DNA of 41,439 nt, taken from NCBI GenBank assembly GCA_015063235.1, contig SUSW01000025.1:1-41439 (forward strand), in the 5' to 3' direction. Source of the stretch: Thermoplasmata archaeon. Its GTDB lineage: Archaea; Thermoplasmatota; Thermoplasmata; Methanomassiliicoccales; Methanomethylophilaceae. The notes below the pieces were generated by a model. It did not search any database. It had not been told where the DNA came from and was given only the letters and a program-made list of their open reading frames with translations. Positions 16,236-24,007 of this stretch are shown piece by piece (positions within the stretch are counted from its first letter, which is position 1; each line of letters starts with the position of its first letter). Made by a program: the position numbers and the translations under genes.

Positions 16236-16445
16236 ATGGAGCCTAGACAATACAAGACGCTGTCCGAGGTGCTGCTCGTCATAGGAGCCATCGTCGCAGC
16301 CGTAGGCGTGGCGATGCTCTGCGTGATGGATGACAACACCCCCGGCGCACTGGTACTCATCGTAGGATGCGCGTTGGCCCTCGTCTCCCTGCCGACGTTC
16401 ATGATACTGTCGATGCTGACATCGATGAACGTCATCAAAAAGTGA
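16236..16445 (+). CDS. Small two-helix membrane protein
   Basis: A 69-aa protein with two hydrophobic stretches, residues about 12-30 and 38-60, joined by MDDNTPG. I do not recognise a family. Its ATG follows the TGA of the PPOX gene without a gap, so it is translated from the same message. A strong terminator stands 15 bases after its stop. Confidence 0.7.
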   Translation: MEPRQYKTLSEVLLVIGAIVAAVGVAMLCVMDDNTPGALVLIVGCALALVSLPTFMILSMLTSMNVIKK

Positions 16446-16460
16446 GAATAATGAGTTTTC

Positions 16461-16487
16461 CGGGGCTGACAGCCCCGTTTTTCTTTT
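16461..16487 (+). terminator. Hairpin plus T-run ending the PAS-PPOX operon
   Basis: Perfect 7-bp stem CGGGGCT/AGCCCCG with loop GAC, followed at 16478 by TTTTTCTTTT. It lies directly after the small membrane-protein gene and before the convergent zinc-protein gene. Confidence 0.8.
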
Positions 16488-16489
16488 GA

Positions 16490-16669
16490 TCAGAATTTGG
16501 ATCTGTCCCTCTCCACAGGTCTGTGCTTCTGGAAGCAGTCCCTGCAGTAGACGGGCCTTCCCTCGGTTGGTTTGAAGGGCACATCGCACTCCTTGCCGCA
16601 ATCCGAGCAGGTTGCCTTGAAGAACTCCTTGGGTCTGTCCCTGTCCCCTCTGTATCCGCCGTATGCCAT
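16490..16669 (-). CDS. Small zinc-ribbon protein, CxxC-x17-CxxC family
   Basis: A 59-aa protein with the spacing CSDC, 17 residues, CRDC and the inner motif VPFKPTEGRPVYC, which is the signature of the archaeal CxxC-x17-CxxC domain. Such proteins are probably zinc-binding and may contact nucleic acid, given the basic tails (GYRGDRDRPK and RPVERDRSKF). The ATG at 16669 has GGAG about 8 nt upstream and is preferred; an in-frame ATG at 16696 would add nine residues. Single gene, convergent with the PAS operon. Confidence 0.82.
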   Translation of the reverse strand: MAYGGYRGDRDRPKEFFKATCSDCGKECDVPFKPTEGRPVYCRDCFQKHRPVERDRSKF

Positions 16670-16819
16670 ATAGATCACTCCGGGCCCTCCGCTCATAAAG
16701 CGTGCCGGGCCGATAGGCCGTAATGGACAAGCAAGTATTTCAAATCAGTATAGAAATTATGACCGAATTCAGCCGTGTTAAGGGTTTGGTAGGACGGTCG
16801 AGCCGCCCCAGTTGGAGTT

Positions 16820-17041
16820 TCAGATGTCTCTCGTGTTGAGAGCCTTCTTGAGGACTGCGACCTCTTCGTCGGAGAGCGTTATCCCCTTTCCCATCTTGCT
16901 TCCGTCAGGGGACCATTCCCTTATATCGTACTTGGGCTCCCTGTCGTTCCAACTTATCAGCTTAAGCTCTTTGGTCCAACCCTTGGAGGATTCGGACAGC
17001 ACGGCGATCGTTTCAATAACTTCGTAGCGGAAATCAACCAT
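16820..17041 (-). CDS. PC4/YdbC-like ssDNA-binding protein
   Basis: A 73-aa protein with the PC4/YdbC pattern: TKELKLISWNDREPKYDIREW followed by SPDGSKMGKGITLSDEEVAVLKKAL. This fold makes a dimer that binds single-stranded DNA and in YdbC-type proteins is a stand-alone unit. A TATA-like TTTATAATAT is about 35 nt before the ATG on the minus strand. The protein ends three residues after the last helix. Role in transcription or repair not known. Confidence 0.85.
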   Translation of the reverse strand: MVDFRYEVIETIAVLSESSKGWTKELKLISWNDREPKYDIREWSPDGSKMGKGITLSDEEVAVLKKALNTRDI

Positions 17042-17116
17042 GAAATCAACAATGGTCGTTATTACTATTATATTATAAAAAGAAAAAGGAACGCGCGCGT
17101 TAGTAGGAAACTGTGT

Positions 17117-18154
17117 TCACCAACCCCTTCCGAAGGCTACCCAGACAGCCATATAGACGTTGGCCCATTTAGGGCGGCGCAAAATGGCATAGGCCCCGCG
17201 GGGCACGGAATAGCCGTTCCTGAACGGTTTCATGGCATCCGCCATCTCCTCCTCCGTGAATCCCCTGTACGTCTCGAGGGCCTTCAGGAAATGCGGGTCG
17301 AACATGATGTTCTTCTGTAGCCACCTCTCATAGGGACGGAGATCATCGTTCGCTATGCATTCCGCCGCTCTGCGCCCGGACTGAAGTGCGACGCCTATCC
17401 CTCCGTAACAAAGAGGATTGGGGAGAAGGGCGGCATCACCGATGATGCAGCATCTGCCGTTGGTGACCGGACCCTCCCTTCCTGCCGCGATGAACCTTAT
17501 ACCCTTCTCGACCACGGGGGACACATCGTCCATACCGTTCTCGTATCCTATAGAACGGCGCCCGTCCTTCGAAGGGAAGTCCCACCTGTATGCACCGGGG
17601 TATTTGGAGGAAATTTCGAAACGCAGCACATCCGTGTCCGAATCGCCTTCGACGATGTTGTTCACCGCTGCGAACCTCACCTGGGGGCCGTATCCGAAGA
17701 AGGCCTTCCTTACGACCGAGAACACGCCGTCAGCGCCCACGAGATGCCTGCAATGGTATTCTTCCCTGCCGGACACGGCTCTGAAGCCCTCTGGCGTCCT
17801 GTATACGGCGATTATCGAATCCCGGACAACCACGGCATCGGTTCCCTTCCTGAGATCCTCCAGGAGCCTCTCGCGGTCGATTATATGGCCTTTCACCGGT
17901 ATATCGATGTCCACACCTCCGTTCGAGATCCTGATGCCTCTGACATCCCTTACGATGCAATCCCTGGGAGCTCCCGATTCCCTGAGAGCGCGTTCGCTGA
18001 TGGCCTCCCCGCAAGTGCGGTGATAATGCCCGTATGCATCGCCGGACATCCTCTCCACAACGACCACATCCCTCACACCGGCCTTGGTAAGGTGATAGGC
18101 GGCCGACATTCCTGCCAATCCGCCTCCGATGATCAGGACGCTGCATTCTCTCAT
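17117..18154 (-). CDS. Geranylgeranyl-reductase-family FAD oxidoreductase
   Basis: A 345-aa flavoprotein of the GGR/PHBH-like group. The Rossmann motif is IIGGGLAGMSAAYHL (residues 8-22), followed by the family's TCGEAIS and, further on, GADGVFSVVRKAF and the FAD-closing GDAALLPNPLCYGGIGVALQSGR. In archaea such enzymes saturate isoprenoid chains of membrane lipids or of quinone-like cofactors, but many paralogs have other alkene substrates; the substrate here is unknown. The stretch NPLCYGGIG corresponds to the conserved P-GG-I of this family. It is divergent from the methyltransferase gene, with 50 bp between the start codons. Confidence 0.85.
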   Translation of the reverse strand: MRECSVLIIGGGLAGMSAAYHLTKAGVRDVVVVERMSGDAYGHYHRTCGEAISERALRESGAPRDCIVRDVRGIRISNGGVDIDIPVKGHIIDRERLLEDLRKGTDAVVVRDSIIAVYRTPEGFRAVSGREEYHCRHLVGADGVFSVVRKAFFGYGPQVRFAAVNNIVEGDSDTDVLRFEISSKYPGAYRWDFPSKDGRRSIGYENGMDDVSPVVEKGIRFIAAGREGPVTNGRCCIIGDAALLPNPLCYGGIGVALQSGRRAAECIANDDLRPYERWLQKNIMFDPHFLKALETYRGFTEEEMADAMKPFRNGYSVPRGAYAILRRPKWANVYMAVWVAFGRGW

Positions 18155-18204
18155 GTTCCGCGTAACGGCGAACAGTTATTAATCGTCCTCGACAGTCTAT
18201 TTTT

Positions 18205-19209
18205 ATGAATTATAAGCAGGAGATCATTGATGCCCTGAACTGCGAGAACAAGGGCGATGCCCCGCCGGCGTTATTCACGCAGAGCGGTACCGTCTCCCAG
18301 ATGGAAGCATGCGGATGCTTCTGGCCCGAGGCCAATTTCGAAATAGATAAGATGGTCGAGCTGGCTCTCCAACCTTCCAAGCTCTTCGGATTCGCCACCG
18401 CGAGGATACCTTATGACCTTACCTCCCAGGCAGAGAGGCTCGGATGCAACGTTCAGCCGGGTACTAAGAACTCCCAGCCTGCTGTGGTCTCATCGCCGTG
18501 GAGCACGGGCGAATTTATGGATCCGCCCGAATTCATGTCCCCTGAAGAATTCATCACAGGAGGACGCGTGGCGATGCATCTTGAAGCGGCGGAGAGGATC
18601 TCCAAAGAGCATCCAGATCTCTTCCTCACAACCTCGATGATCGGCCCGCAGAGCGTGGCCGCCTACCTGGTCGGCATGGAGAACTACCTGATGGGTCAGT
18701 TCATGGAGCCCGATACTATGCTGAAATGGGTCGAGGCCGTGGCACCGCACCAGTATGCCTATGCGCACGAGCTCTCCGTCAGATCCGACAACGTCATGGA
18801 CATAGTGGAAGGCGCTGAGGAGTTCATGCCCGTAGAATACCTGGACACCTTCGTGGTACCTTTCGAGAAGAAGCTGTTCAAGTATATCGATGAATCATTC
18901 TCGATGGTCCACACATGCGGAGAGACGGCCAATTCCATGAGAGTGCTGGCGGGCTTCGGCGAAACGGCACTGTCCGTGGAAAGCAGAGGCGATCCGCAGA
19001 GCGTTATGGATGCCGTCGGCGACAGGGTCGTCCTGGCAGGAGGAGTGGATCCAATCGCGACACTGCTTCAGGGAACCCCGGAATCCATCGTGGCATCCGC
19101 AAAGCAGGCCAACGAGGCAGGATATCAGGTCATAATGCCCGAGTGCGGTGTTCCGCCGGCCACAAGCGATAATAACCTGAAGGCGCTGGCCTGCTACAGG
19201 AGGCTGTAA
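18205..19209 (+). CDS. Methylcobamide:CoM methyltransferase, MtaA/MtbA family
   Basis: A 334-aa protein of the uroporphyrinogen-decarboxylase superfamily, of the length and layout of MtaA/MtbA. Zinc ligands are visible as H236-x-C238 in SMVHTCGE and C314 in PECGVPP. The enzyme moves a methyl group from a methylated corrinoid protein to coenzyme M, the step before methyl-CoM reductase. Which methyl donor it serves (methanol, methylamines, sulfides) cannot be read from sequence, and no corrinoid protein or substrate methyltransferase gene is adjacent, so it may be an orphan paralog. A TTATTAAT box about 25 nt before the ATG suggests a leaderless transcript. A nitroreductase gene follows after two bases. 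Confidence 0.88.
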   Translation: MNYKQEIIDALNCENKGDAPPALFTQSGTVSQMEACGCFWPEANFEIDKMVELALQPSKLFGFATARIPYDLTSQAERLGCNVQPGTKNSQPAVVSSPWSTGEFMDPPEFMSPEEFITGGRVAMHLEAAERISKEHPDLFLTTSMIGPQSVAAYLVGMENYLMGQFMEPDTMLKWVEAVAPHQYAYAHELSVRSDNVMDIVEGAEEFMPVEYLDTFVVPFEKKLFKYIDESFSMVHTCGETANSMRVLAGFGETALSVESRGDPQSVMDAVGDRVVLAGGVDPIATLLQGTPESIVASAKQANEAGYQVIMPECGVPPATSDNNLKALACYRRL

Positions 19210-19211
19210 GC

Positions 19212-19877
19212 ATGGATGAGATGGAAGCAGTATACAGCAGGCATTCCGTCAGACTTTACAAGGCCGATCCCCTGAGCGACGACATCGTATCGAAGCTCCA
19301 GGCGGAGATAGATGCGATAAATCAGGAGAGCGGACTCTGCATCCGCCTCTTCACCAACGAGCCCAAGGCATTCAACGGCATTCTGATGAAGACCGTGGTG
19401 AAATTCAAGAACGCTGTGAACTACTTCTCCATCGCAGGACCGGACACGCCGGATCTCGAGGAGAAAGCGGGGTACTACGGCGAGCGCCTGGTTCTCTACG
19501 TGCAGACCCTGGGACTCAACACCTGCTGGGCTATGATGGCCAAGAAAAAGGAATCCTCCAAGGACCTAGAGAACGGCATGAGAACCGTAATCAGCATCTC
19601 CGTCGGATACGGCGAGAATCAGGGAGTGCCCCACAAGAGCAAACCCATCGATGCCTTCGGCGATATGAAGGATGCTCCCAAATGGTTCATCAACGGTGTG
19701 AAATTCGCCATGCTGGCACCTACAGGCGTCAACAAGCAGGGATTCAGATTCGAGAGGGACGGCGACAAGGTGAAGTTAATCACCGGAAGCGGCGCCCTGT
19801 CGAGGATCGACGGCGGAATCGCCAAGTACCATTTCGAGCTCGGCGCAGGGAAGGAGAACTTCACCTGGGTCCAGTGA
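19212..19877 (+). CDS. Nitroreductase-family flavoprotein
   Basis: A 221-aa FMN protein of the nitroreductase fold. The N-terminus MEAVYSRHSVRLYKADPLSDD carries the 'R.S.R.Y...P' FMN-phosphate signature; the middle EKAGYYGERLVLYVQTLGLNTCWAM and the later SVGYGENQ are typical. The C-terminal part APKWFINGVKFAMLAPTGVNKQGFRFE matches the TM1586-like branch (NiRdase_TM1586). Overlap of translation with the methyltransferase is near complete (2-nt gap), so it is probably cotranscribed, perhaps supplying reduced flavin for corrinoid reactivation or handling an electron acceptor; this is inference. Confidence 0.85.
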   Translation: MDEMEAVYSRHSVRLYKADPLSDDIVSKLQAEIDAINQESGLCIRLFTNEPKAFNGILMKTVVKFKNAVNYFSIAGPDTPDLEEKAGYYGERLVLYVQTLGLNTCWAMMAKKKESSKDLENGMRTVISISVGYGENQGVPHKSKPIDAFGDMKDAPKWFINGVKFAMLAPTGVNKQGFRFERDGDKVKLITGSGALSRIDGGIAKYHFELGAGKENFTWVQ

Positions 19878-19885
19878 AACAACTT

Positions 19886-19908
19886 ACGGTCCTCGTACCG
19901 TTATTTTT
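19886..19908 (+). terminator. Hairpin and T-run after the nitroreductase
   Basis: Stem ACGGT/ACCGT with loop CCTCGT, followed by TATTTTT, eight bases after the stop codon. Confidence 0.6.
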
Positions 19909-19959
19909 CTACCTAATTCAAAAGCGTCTCCGCCACAGAATCACAGAAATGAAGAATGG

Positions 19960-20034
19960 CGAACAGGAAGGGATTCGAACCCTTGGCTTGCAGCTTAGGA
20001 GGCTGCCGCCATATCCAAGCTAGGCCACCTGTCC
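19960..20034 (-). tRNA. tRNA-Arg (anticodon CCU)
   Basis: 75-nt cloverleaf on the minus strand. Acceptor GGACAGG pairs with CCTGTTC (one G-U), D-arm GCC/GGC, anticodon stem GCAGC/GCTGC with loop CTCCTAA (CCU, reads AGG), T-arm AAGGG-TTCGAAT-CCCTT and discriminator G. CCA is encoded directly after it (19957-19959). A TATA-like CTTTTATGT lies upstream at about 20057-20067. No intron seen. Confidence 0.95.
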
Positions 20035-20099
20035 GTTGGATGCCACTATATGAGAACGACATAAAAGCATTTTGGTCTCTCAGATTCTGAACCTTTCCA

Positions 20100-20190
20100 G
20101 TGTTGGGATGGGCCCCTCGGTCTCCCGAGGGGAAAATGTGGGATGCCGCCCGGCTGATCGTACCGGGCTAAGTCGTTTGGGGACACACTC
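20100..20190. other. Structured noncoding segment: two hairpins each preceded by GGGATG
   Basis: The 310-nt gap between tRNA-Arg and the DUF6293 gene holds two hairpins: CCCCTCGG/CCGAGGGG (20113-20132, loop TCTC) and GCCCGG/CCGGGC (20148-20168). Each is preceded by GGGATG, at 20105 and 20140, 35 bases apart, so the segment looks like a tandem of one motif. GTGT at 20100 and ACAC near 20183 could close the structure. I see no known RNA family. The rest of the gap (20190-20340) is AT-rich and contains the TATATAC promoter of the next gene at about 20278. Confidence 0.4.
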
Positions 20191-20344
20191 TTTTCGTGCA
20201 ATTCTCATATCTCACGGACCATAATTATACTTTAATTTGTAATTAATGTCATAAATGTAAGTAACGTATGAATGTAATTATATACTTCGAATGATATCTG
20301 GAAGGTGGGGATGCGCTCTGCAGTCTGGTCGTAAAAAGAGGATA

Positions 20345-21154
20345 ATGATCGCCTGCGTGACTTTCGAAACCACGAAGGTCACCGAGCCGGTCAAGTTCTA
20401 TGAAGCGAATCGCGTGCATATCATCCATTATGTACGCGACCCAGACACACAGGGCAACAGTATATACCAGATGTTCTACGACCGTGTCAAGGAGATCATC
20501 GAGACGGAATCGAACAACAAGGTAGAGGTGATTGAACACAACGAAAGGGTCACTGATTTCTCCATCATGCTCAAGACGGTGCTCGAGATCATTCAGAAAG
20601 AGCGCAATCAGGCAGATTGGTTGGGGGAGAATGTGGATATCTACGTCAACATCTCGTCCGGAGGGTCCGAATACGCCGCGGCAGCCGCCATAGCTGCCAT
20701 GATGATGCCGGGAACGGTTCCTTTCTCTGTCGGAACCAAGGAATATACTGTCGACGACAACGCCATAAAGGAAACTTATTTTGTAGACGGTAAGCCCGTT
20801 GGTCTCACCAAGACGACCTACGATCCGAGAAGCCTTCCAAGCTATTCCATCCACATTCCGGAAGAGCATCTCGTCCGCGGCCTCAGGATCCTGCACCAAC
20901 GGCGCACCGCCCACCTCTCTACCACCTCCAGCGCGATGATAGCGGAGTTCAAGAAGGCGGGCATATGGTACAGGGACACCGATTCCCTTGCCTACGACAG
21001 GTCCAAGATCCACTCCACCGAAGCCGTGTACTACCAGAGGGATTTCATCAACAAGTGGGTCCAGTACGGGTGGGCGCGCAAGGACGAGTTCCTCAAGAAG
21101 TACGTCCTCACGGACCAGGGTCTGATCGTCATCAACACATTCTACCTGAACTGA
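20345..21154 (+). CDS. DUF6293/HFX_2341-like regulator: CARF-like domain plus winged helix
   Basis: A 269-aa protein. Residues 1-145 look like a CARF-type Rossmann domain: strand MIACVTFETTK, helix YQMFYDRVKEIIE, and DIYVNISSGGSEYAAAAAIAAM, which matches the 'D.T.GTK.M..A' ligand loop of CARF proteins. Residues 165-265 form a helical, probably winged-helix DNA-binding part ending YVLTDQGLIVINTF. The N-terminal pattern matches the archaeal DUF6293 (HFX_2341) family. CARF domains bind cyclic oligoadenylate or related nucleotides, but no CRISPR locus lies in the window. ATG 20345 (GAGG just upstream) is preferred over ATG 20291, which would lie too close to the TATA box at 20278. Confidence 0.65.
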   Translation: MIACVTFETTKVTEPVKFYEANRVHIIHYVRDPDTQGNSIYQMFYDRVKEIIETESNNKVEVIEHNERVTDFSIMLKTVLEIIQKERNQADWLGENVDIYVNISSGGSEYAAAAAIAAMMMPGTVPFSVGTKEYTVDDNAIKETYFVDGKPVGLTKTTYDPRSLPSYSIHIPEEHLVRGLRILHQRRTAHLSTTSSAMIAEFKKAGIWYRDTDSLAYDRSKIHSTEAVYYQRDFINKWVQYGWARKDEFLKKYVLTDQGLIVINTFYLN

Positions 21155-21332
21155 ATCCCGCTGTTCCGGATCTCTGTTTCTCCTGAGACCCTTTGTGCTC
21201 TCTGTTTTTTTGCTATCTTCCCGTCGGTCATTAATTACAAAAATAACATTCTTACAATTATTACAATTTAGAGTTATTATATGTTCAGAGACATGTAGTA
21301 ATTGCAGCCCCCAAGACTGCAGGTGAAAAGAA

Positions 21333-21476
21333 ATGAGCTACAAGCAGACCCTTCTGTCCCCTCTTCCCCCCAGCAGGGTGAGGGAGCAGAACTACATGAA
21401 GTACGACAAGTACGGATGCCGCATTGACCGCGACAAATACAGCGAAATGAACACCATCGTGGCGTTCTTCGACTGA
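21333..21476 (+). CDS. Hypothetical 47-aa protein
   Basis: A short frame (MSYKQTLLSPLPPSRVREQN... ending MNTIVAFFD) missed by length filters. Support: AGGTGA seven bases before the ATG, a TTATATG box at about 21276-21283, and an open 178-nt space on its left with a terminator-like T-run at 21204-21211 that separates it from the DUF6293 gene. The sequence is charged, rich in Tyr and Asp, with no membrane segment. I do not recognise it. Confidence 0.5.
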   Translation: MSYKQTLLSPLPPSRVREQNYMKYDKYGCRIDRDKYSEMNTIVAFFD

Positions 21477-21538
21477 GAGATGGATGGATCAAACTTGTTA
21501 GAATTATACCCGAATGGGTGTTAAGGAGTTTTGGGGGA

Positions 21539-21558
21539 GTTGGGGGTAAAACCCCAAC
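21539..21558 (-). terminator. Hairpin at the end of the FKBP gene
   Basis: Perfect 7-bp stem GTTGGGG/CCCCAAC with a 6-nt loop directly after the FKBP stop; on the minus strand it is followed by CTCCCCCAAAACTCC, so no T-run is present. It may act as an RNA 3'-end stabiliser. Confidence 0.45.
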
Positions 21559-21559
21559 A

Positions 21560-22246
21560 TCACTCCTTCTTTGCGACTTCCCAGACCTGGACGAAATCGA
21601 TGCGGTCGACTCCGAACGCTGCTCTCAGGTCAGAGACGATCTTGTACTTTGCGATGGGCCAGTCCTGGTTGAACTTGCAGATCTCGGCCTCGGTGATGAC
21701 GACCTTGTCAGCCTCGATGGCTGCGTCGAATCCCTCAGATGTTCCGAGGTTGAGCTCGATGATTGCCAATGCCTTTGCCTTGTCCTCGGTGATCTCCTCG
21801 GTGACGGTGAAGATGTACTTGAGGTCGTGGCCGGCGAGCTGGTTGTTGAAGTCGACCTTTACACGGCCTGCTGCAACGGACATGATGACTCCGGTCCTCT
21901 TTCCGAGTGTGACGGTCATTCCGGGGTAGGGGTTGATCTCCTGCTTGTAGAATTCCTTGATGGGGTGGAGCTCGATGAGCTTGGGGTTCCTTGCTCCGGC
22001 TGCCTTCTCGCAGGGGATTGTGACTGTTGTCTCCTTTCCGATCTCGGCGGACTCGATGGCTGCCTCGAGGTCGGGGAAGAGTGTCTTGTTTCCGCAGAGG
22101 TAGACCATAGGTTCGTACTTGACCTTCTCGTTGAAGATTCCTGCTTCCTTTGCAGCTTCTGCATCTGTTGTGTCGTAGAGTCTCTCGTCAGCGTCGGCGA
22201 GGTAAGCCTTGTATGAAAGGCGGATGAGCTTCTTTGCGTCTGCCAT
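21560..22246 (-). CDS. FKBP-type peptidyl-prolyl isomerase, long archaeal (SlyD-like) form
   Basis: A 228-aa protein whose first 150 residues have the FKBP plus inserted IF (chaperone) domain order of archaeal long FKBPs: LIRLSYKAYLADADERLYDTT, YEPMVYLCGNKTLFPDLEAAI (FKBP core), NPYPGMTVTLGKRTGVIMSVAAGRVKVDFNNQLAGHDL (IF domain and return strand), then a family-specific C-terminal domain of about 70 residues. It helps folding by cis-trans isomerisation of proline bonds. The gene uses a narrow set of codons, suggesting strong expression. AGGTGA precedes the ATG. It is convergent with the small 47-aa gene. Confidence 0.9.
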   Translation of the reverse strand: MADAKKLIRLSYKAYLADADERLYDTTDAEAAKEAGIFNEKVKYEPMVYLCGNKTLFPDLEAAIESAEIGKETTVTIPCEKAAGARNPKLIELHPIKEFYKQEINPYPGMTVTLGKRTGVIMSVAAGRVKVDFNNQLAGHDLKYIFTVTEEITEDKAKALAIIELNLGTSEGFDAAIEADKVVITEAEICKFNQDWPIAKYKIVSDLRAAFGVDRIDFVQVWEVAKKE

Positions 22247-22424
22247 GATAATTCACCTTAAACGGTAATCAACTATGTGCGCCGATAGCATCACTTATTA
22301 AAAAGATATCGTAAAATGAACGCGCGCAAATAAGGCCAAGCAGCGGATTTCAAGATACTGCAAAGAAAAAGCATAGCCTGAACATAGTCAGTGCTAGTCA
22401 AAGATCGATGGGATAAAGTGATGG

Positions 22425-22498
22425 AGCCGACTCTGAGATTCGAACTCAGGACCTGCTGATTACAAGTCAGCCGCACTACCGGGCTATGCAAAGTCGGC
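22425..22498 (-). tRNA. tRNA-Thr (anticodon UGU)
   Basis: 74-nt cloverleaf on the minus strand: acceptor GCCGACT/AGTCGGC, D-loop with GG (CCCGGTAG), anticodon stem GCTGA/TCAGC with loop CTTGTAA (UGU), T-arm CTGAG-TTCGAAT-CTCAG and discriminator U. CCA is encoded (22422-22424). An ATATAAATG promoter box lies at about 22527-22536. Confidence 0.95.
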
Positions 22499-22619
22499 CT
22501 CTGCAAGCCAAGGTATATTCCTCTCATTTATATTCGTTTGCCTGACTCGCCCAGCGCATACGACCTCTGCATTGATATCCCTGGAACACATGGCACTGGA
22601 CATAAGAGGTGCTACCGAC

Positions 22620-23285
22620 ATGGGAAGCTGCAGCGGAGGATCTTGCTCATCATGCTCATCCTGTTCCACAGGGGATGGGAAGGACAACAATGAACTGCCA
22701 CCAGGAATGCTGGACAGATACGATCTTGACCAGTCCACCGCCAACGGAGTGTTGGTATGGATGGAGATACTGAGATGTCCGGACGGTCCCAGGGTAGCGG
22801 AAGCCAGCCTGCAGGTCCTGGCCAGGATGTGCCGCATAACAGAAGGAAGGAAGTACGCCGTGATCTTCGGCGGACCAGATCTGAAACCTCTCTACAAGCG
22901 GATATTCGGATGCGGGGTCGGAACGATCTACCATGTGAGGGACAGCTGTTCCGAGTGCTACGACTCCAACGTTTATTCAATCACGCTTTGCGACATAATC
23001 GACAGAACATGTCCCGCGGCCGTGGCATTCGCATCCACGGACAGAGGGGAGCAGCTGGCCGAGAAGGTGTCCGCGATGCTGTCTACAGAACTGTATTCCA
23101 GATGCACCGGAGTGGATATGGACGGCATCTCTCTGAAGACAGAGCCAGCATCCATGAATCAGTTCCTAGTCACCAAGAATAAGAGGTTCCCGCAGGTATG
23201 CACCGTCGTAAAGGATTCCTATCCCGATCCAGAAGATAAAGAGGGTCAGGGCACCGCCATCTACTGGCAGACCTGGAAGGGATGA
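22620..23285 (+). CDS. ETF-alpha/FixB N-terminal-domain-like protein with Cys-rich leader
   Basis: A 221-aa protein. The body resembles the N-terminal domain of electron-transfer flavoprotein alpha: GVLVWMEI, GPDLKPLYKRIFGCGVGTIYHV, DIIDRTCPAAVAFASTDRGEQLAEKVSAML and, near the end, QFLVTKNKRFPQVCTV, which corresponds to the 'RPQ..TV' element of FixB. The C-terminal FAD-binding domain of true ETF-alpha is missing and no beta-subunit gene is adjacent. The leader GSCSGGSCSSCSSCS with Cys at 4, 9, 12 and 15 could hold a metal or Fe-S cluster. ATG 22620 is chosen because AAGAGGTG lies about nine bases upstream; ATG 22590 and TTG 22572 are alternatives. Function unknown; an electron-transfer role is a guess. 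Confidence 0.6.
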   Translation: MGSCSGGSCSSCSSCSTGDGKDNNELPPGMLDRYDLDQSTANGVLVWMEILRCPDGPRVAEASLQVLARMCRITEGRKYAVIFGGPDLKPLYKRIFGCGVGTIYHVRDSCSECYDSNVYSITLCDIIDRTCPAAVAFASTDRGEQLAEKVSAMLSTELYSRCTGVDMDGISLKTEPASMNQFLVTKNKRFPQVCTVVKDSYPDPEDKEGQGTAIYWQTWKG

Positions 23286-23311
23286 ACGGGGCGCTGGACC
23301 CCTGGGTTTTA

Positions 23312-23860
23312 TCAGAATTTGCTTCCGAGCTCCCTTGCCTGAGCAAGGAGATCCTGGTTCTGTTCGGCGTTGTGAGGGGGGTTTCCATCGTTGTACGCTA
23401 CGGTTCCCACAGGTTCGAACTTGAAGAAGTTGACCATGCGCCCTACGATCTGAGCAGCGGTTTCGTCAGCACCGGCGCTTCCGGCGGTCACAATGACTCC
23501 GAACTTCTTTCCTGTTGCGATGTTGGGGGTGAATGTAGCGTCGATGAAACTGAAGAATCTGTCTTCCAGAAGCCTGTAATGTCCAGTGGGCTGTCCGAAA
23601 TAAACTGCTGTGGAGAGAATGATTCCGTCGGCTTCCCTGATGGCATCCAGAACAGGTGTGAATTCGTCCTTGAGAACGCACTTCCCGGCTTTCTTGCATC
23701 CCATGCATGCGATGCATCCTCTCCTGTCCTTCATGGTTGCGACATTGAAGACCTTGACCTCGTGGCCCTTCCCCTCTGCTGCTCCGACGGCTGCTTTGAC
23801 AAGCGTCTCGGAATTGGCATCCTTACGGGGGCTTGAGACTATTGCTACGATTTTTCCCAT
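23312..23860 (-). CDS. Iron-sulfur flavoprotein (Isf-like NADPH-dependent FMN reductase)
   Basis: A 182-aa flavodoxin-fold protein. The FMN loop is VSSPRKDANSETLV; the compact cluster motif C49-x2-C52-x2-C55-x5-C61 (GCIACMGCKKAGKC) is that of Isf, which carries one 4Fe-4S and FMN and in methanogens reduces oxygen species or passes electrons from ferredoxin. STAVYFGQPTGHYRLLEDR is the conserved flavin-binding turn. Divergent from a TetR regulator with an operator-like palindrome between them, so its expression is probably controlled by that repressor. Confidence 0.87.
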   Translation of the reverse strand: MGKIVAIVSSPRKDANSETLVKAAVGAAEGKGHEVKVFNVATMKDRRGCIACMGCKKAGKCVLKDEFTPVLDAIREADGIILSTAVYFGQPTGHYRLLEDRFFSFIDATFTPNIATGKKFGVIVTAGSAGADETAAQIVGRMVNFFKFEPVGTVAYNDGNPPHNAEQNQDLLAQARELGSKF

Positions 23861-24007
23861 GATATATAACCTCAGGGTCCGAAGTGCATCTTACAGATAA
23901 AGAGTTGCGCCTTCAGAACCCTGAACTCTGAACCGCCCTCACCAGATTACCGCTGTTCCGACGGACATGTCATTAGTTACCGGTCCGAATATTATCTTCC
24001 TAAACCT

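Noticed and set aside
15150-16730. Minus-strand open frame of 526 codons
   Set aside because: Antisense to the PAS, PPOX and small membrane genes and overlapping the reductase; low-complexity translation without motifs.
20100-20190. 5S rRNA (TTGGGATGGG resembles its loop E side)
   Set aside because: The rest of the 5S pattern is missing, and the upstream part is occupied by the tRNA-Arg promoter.
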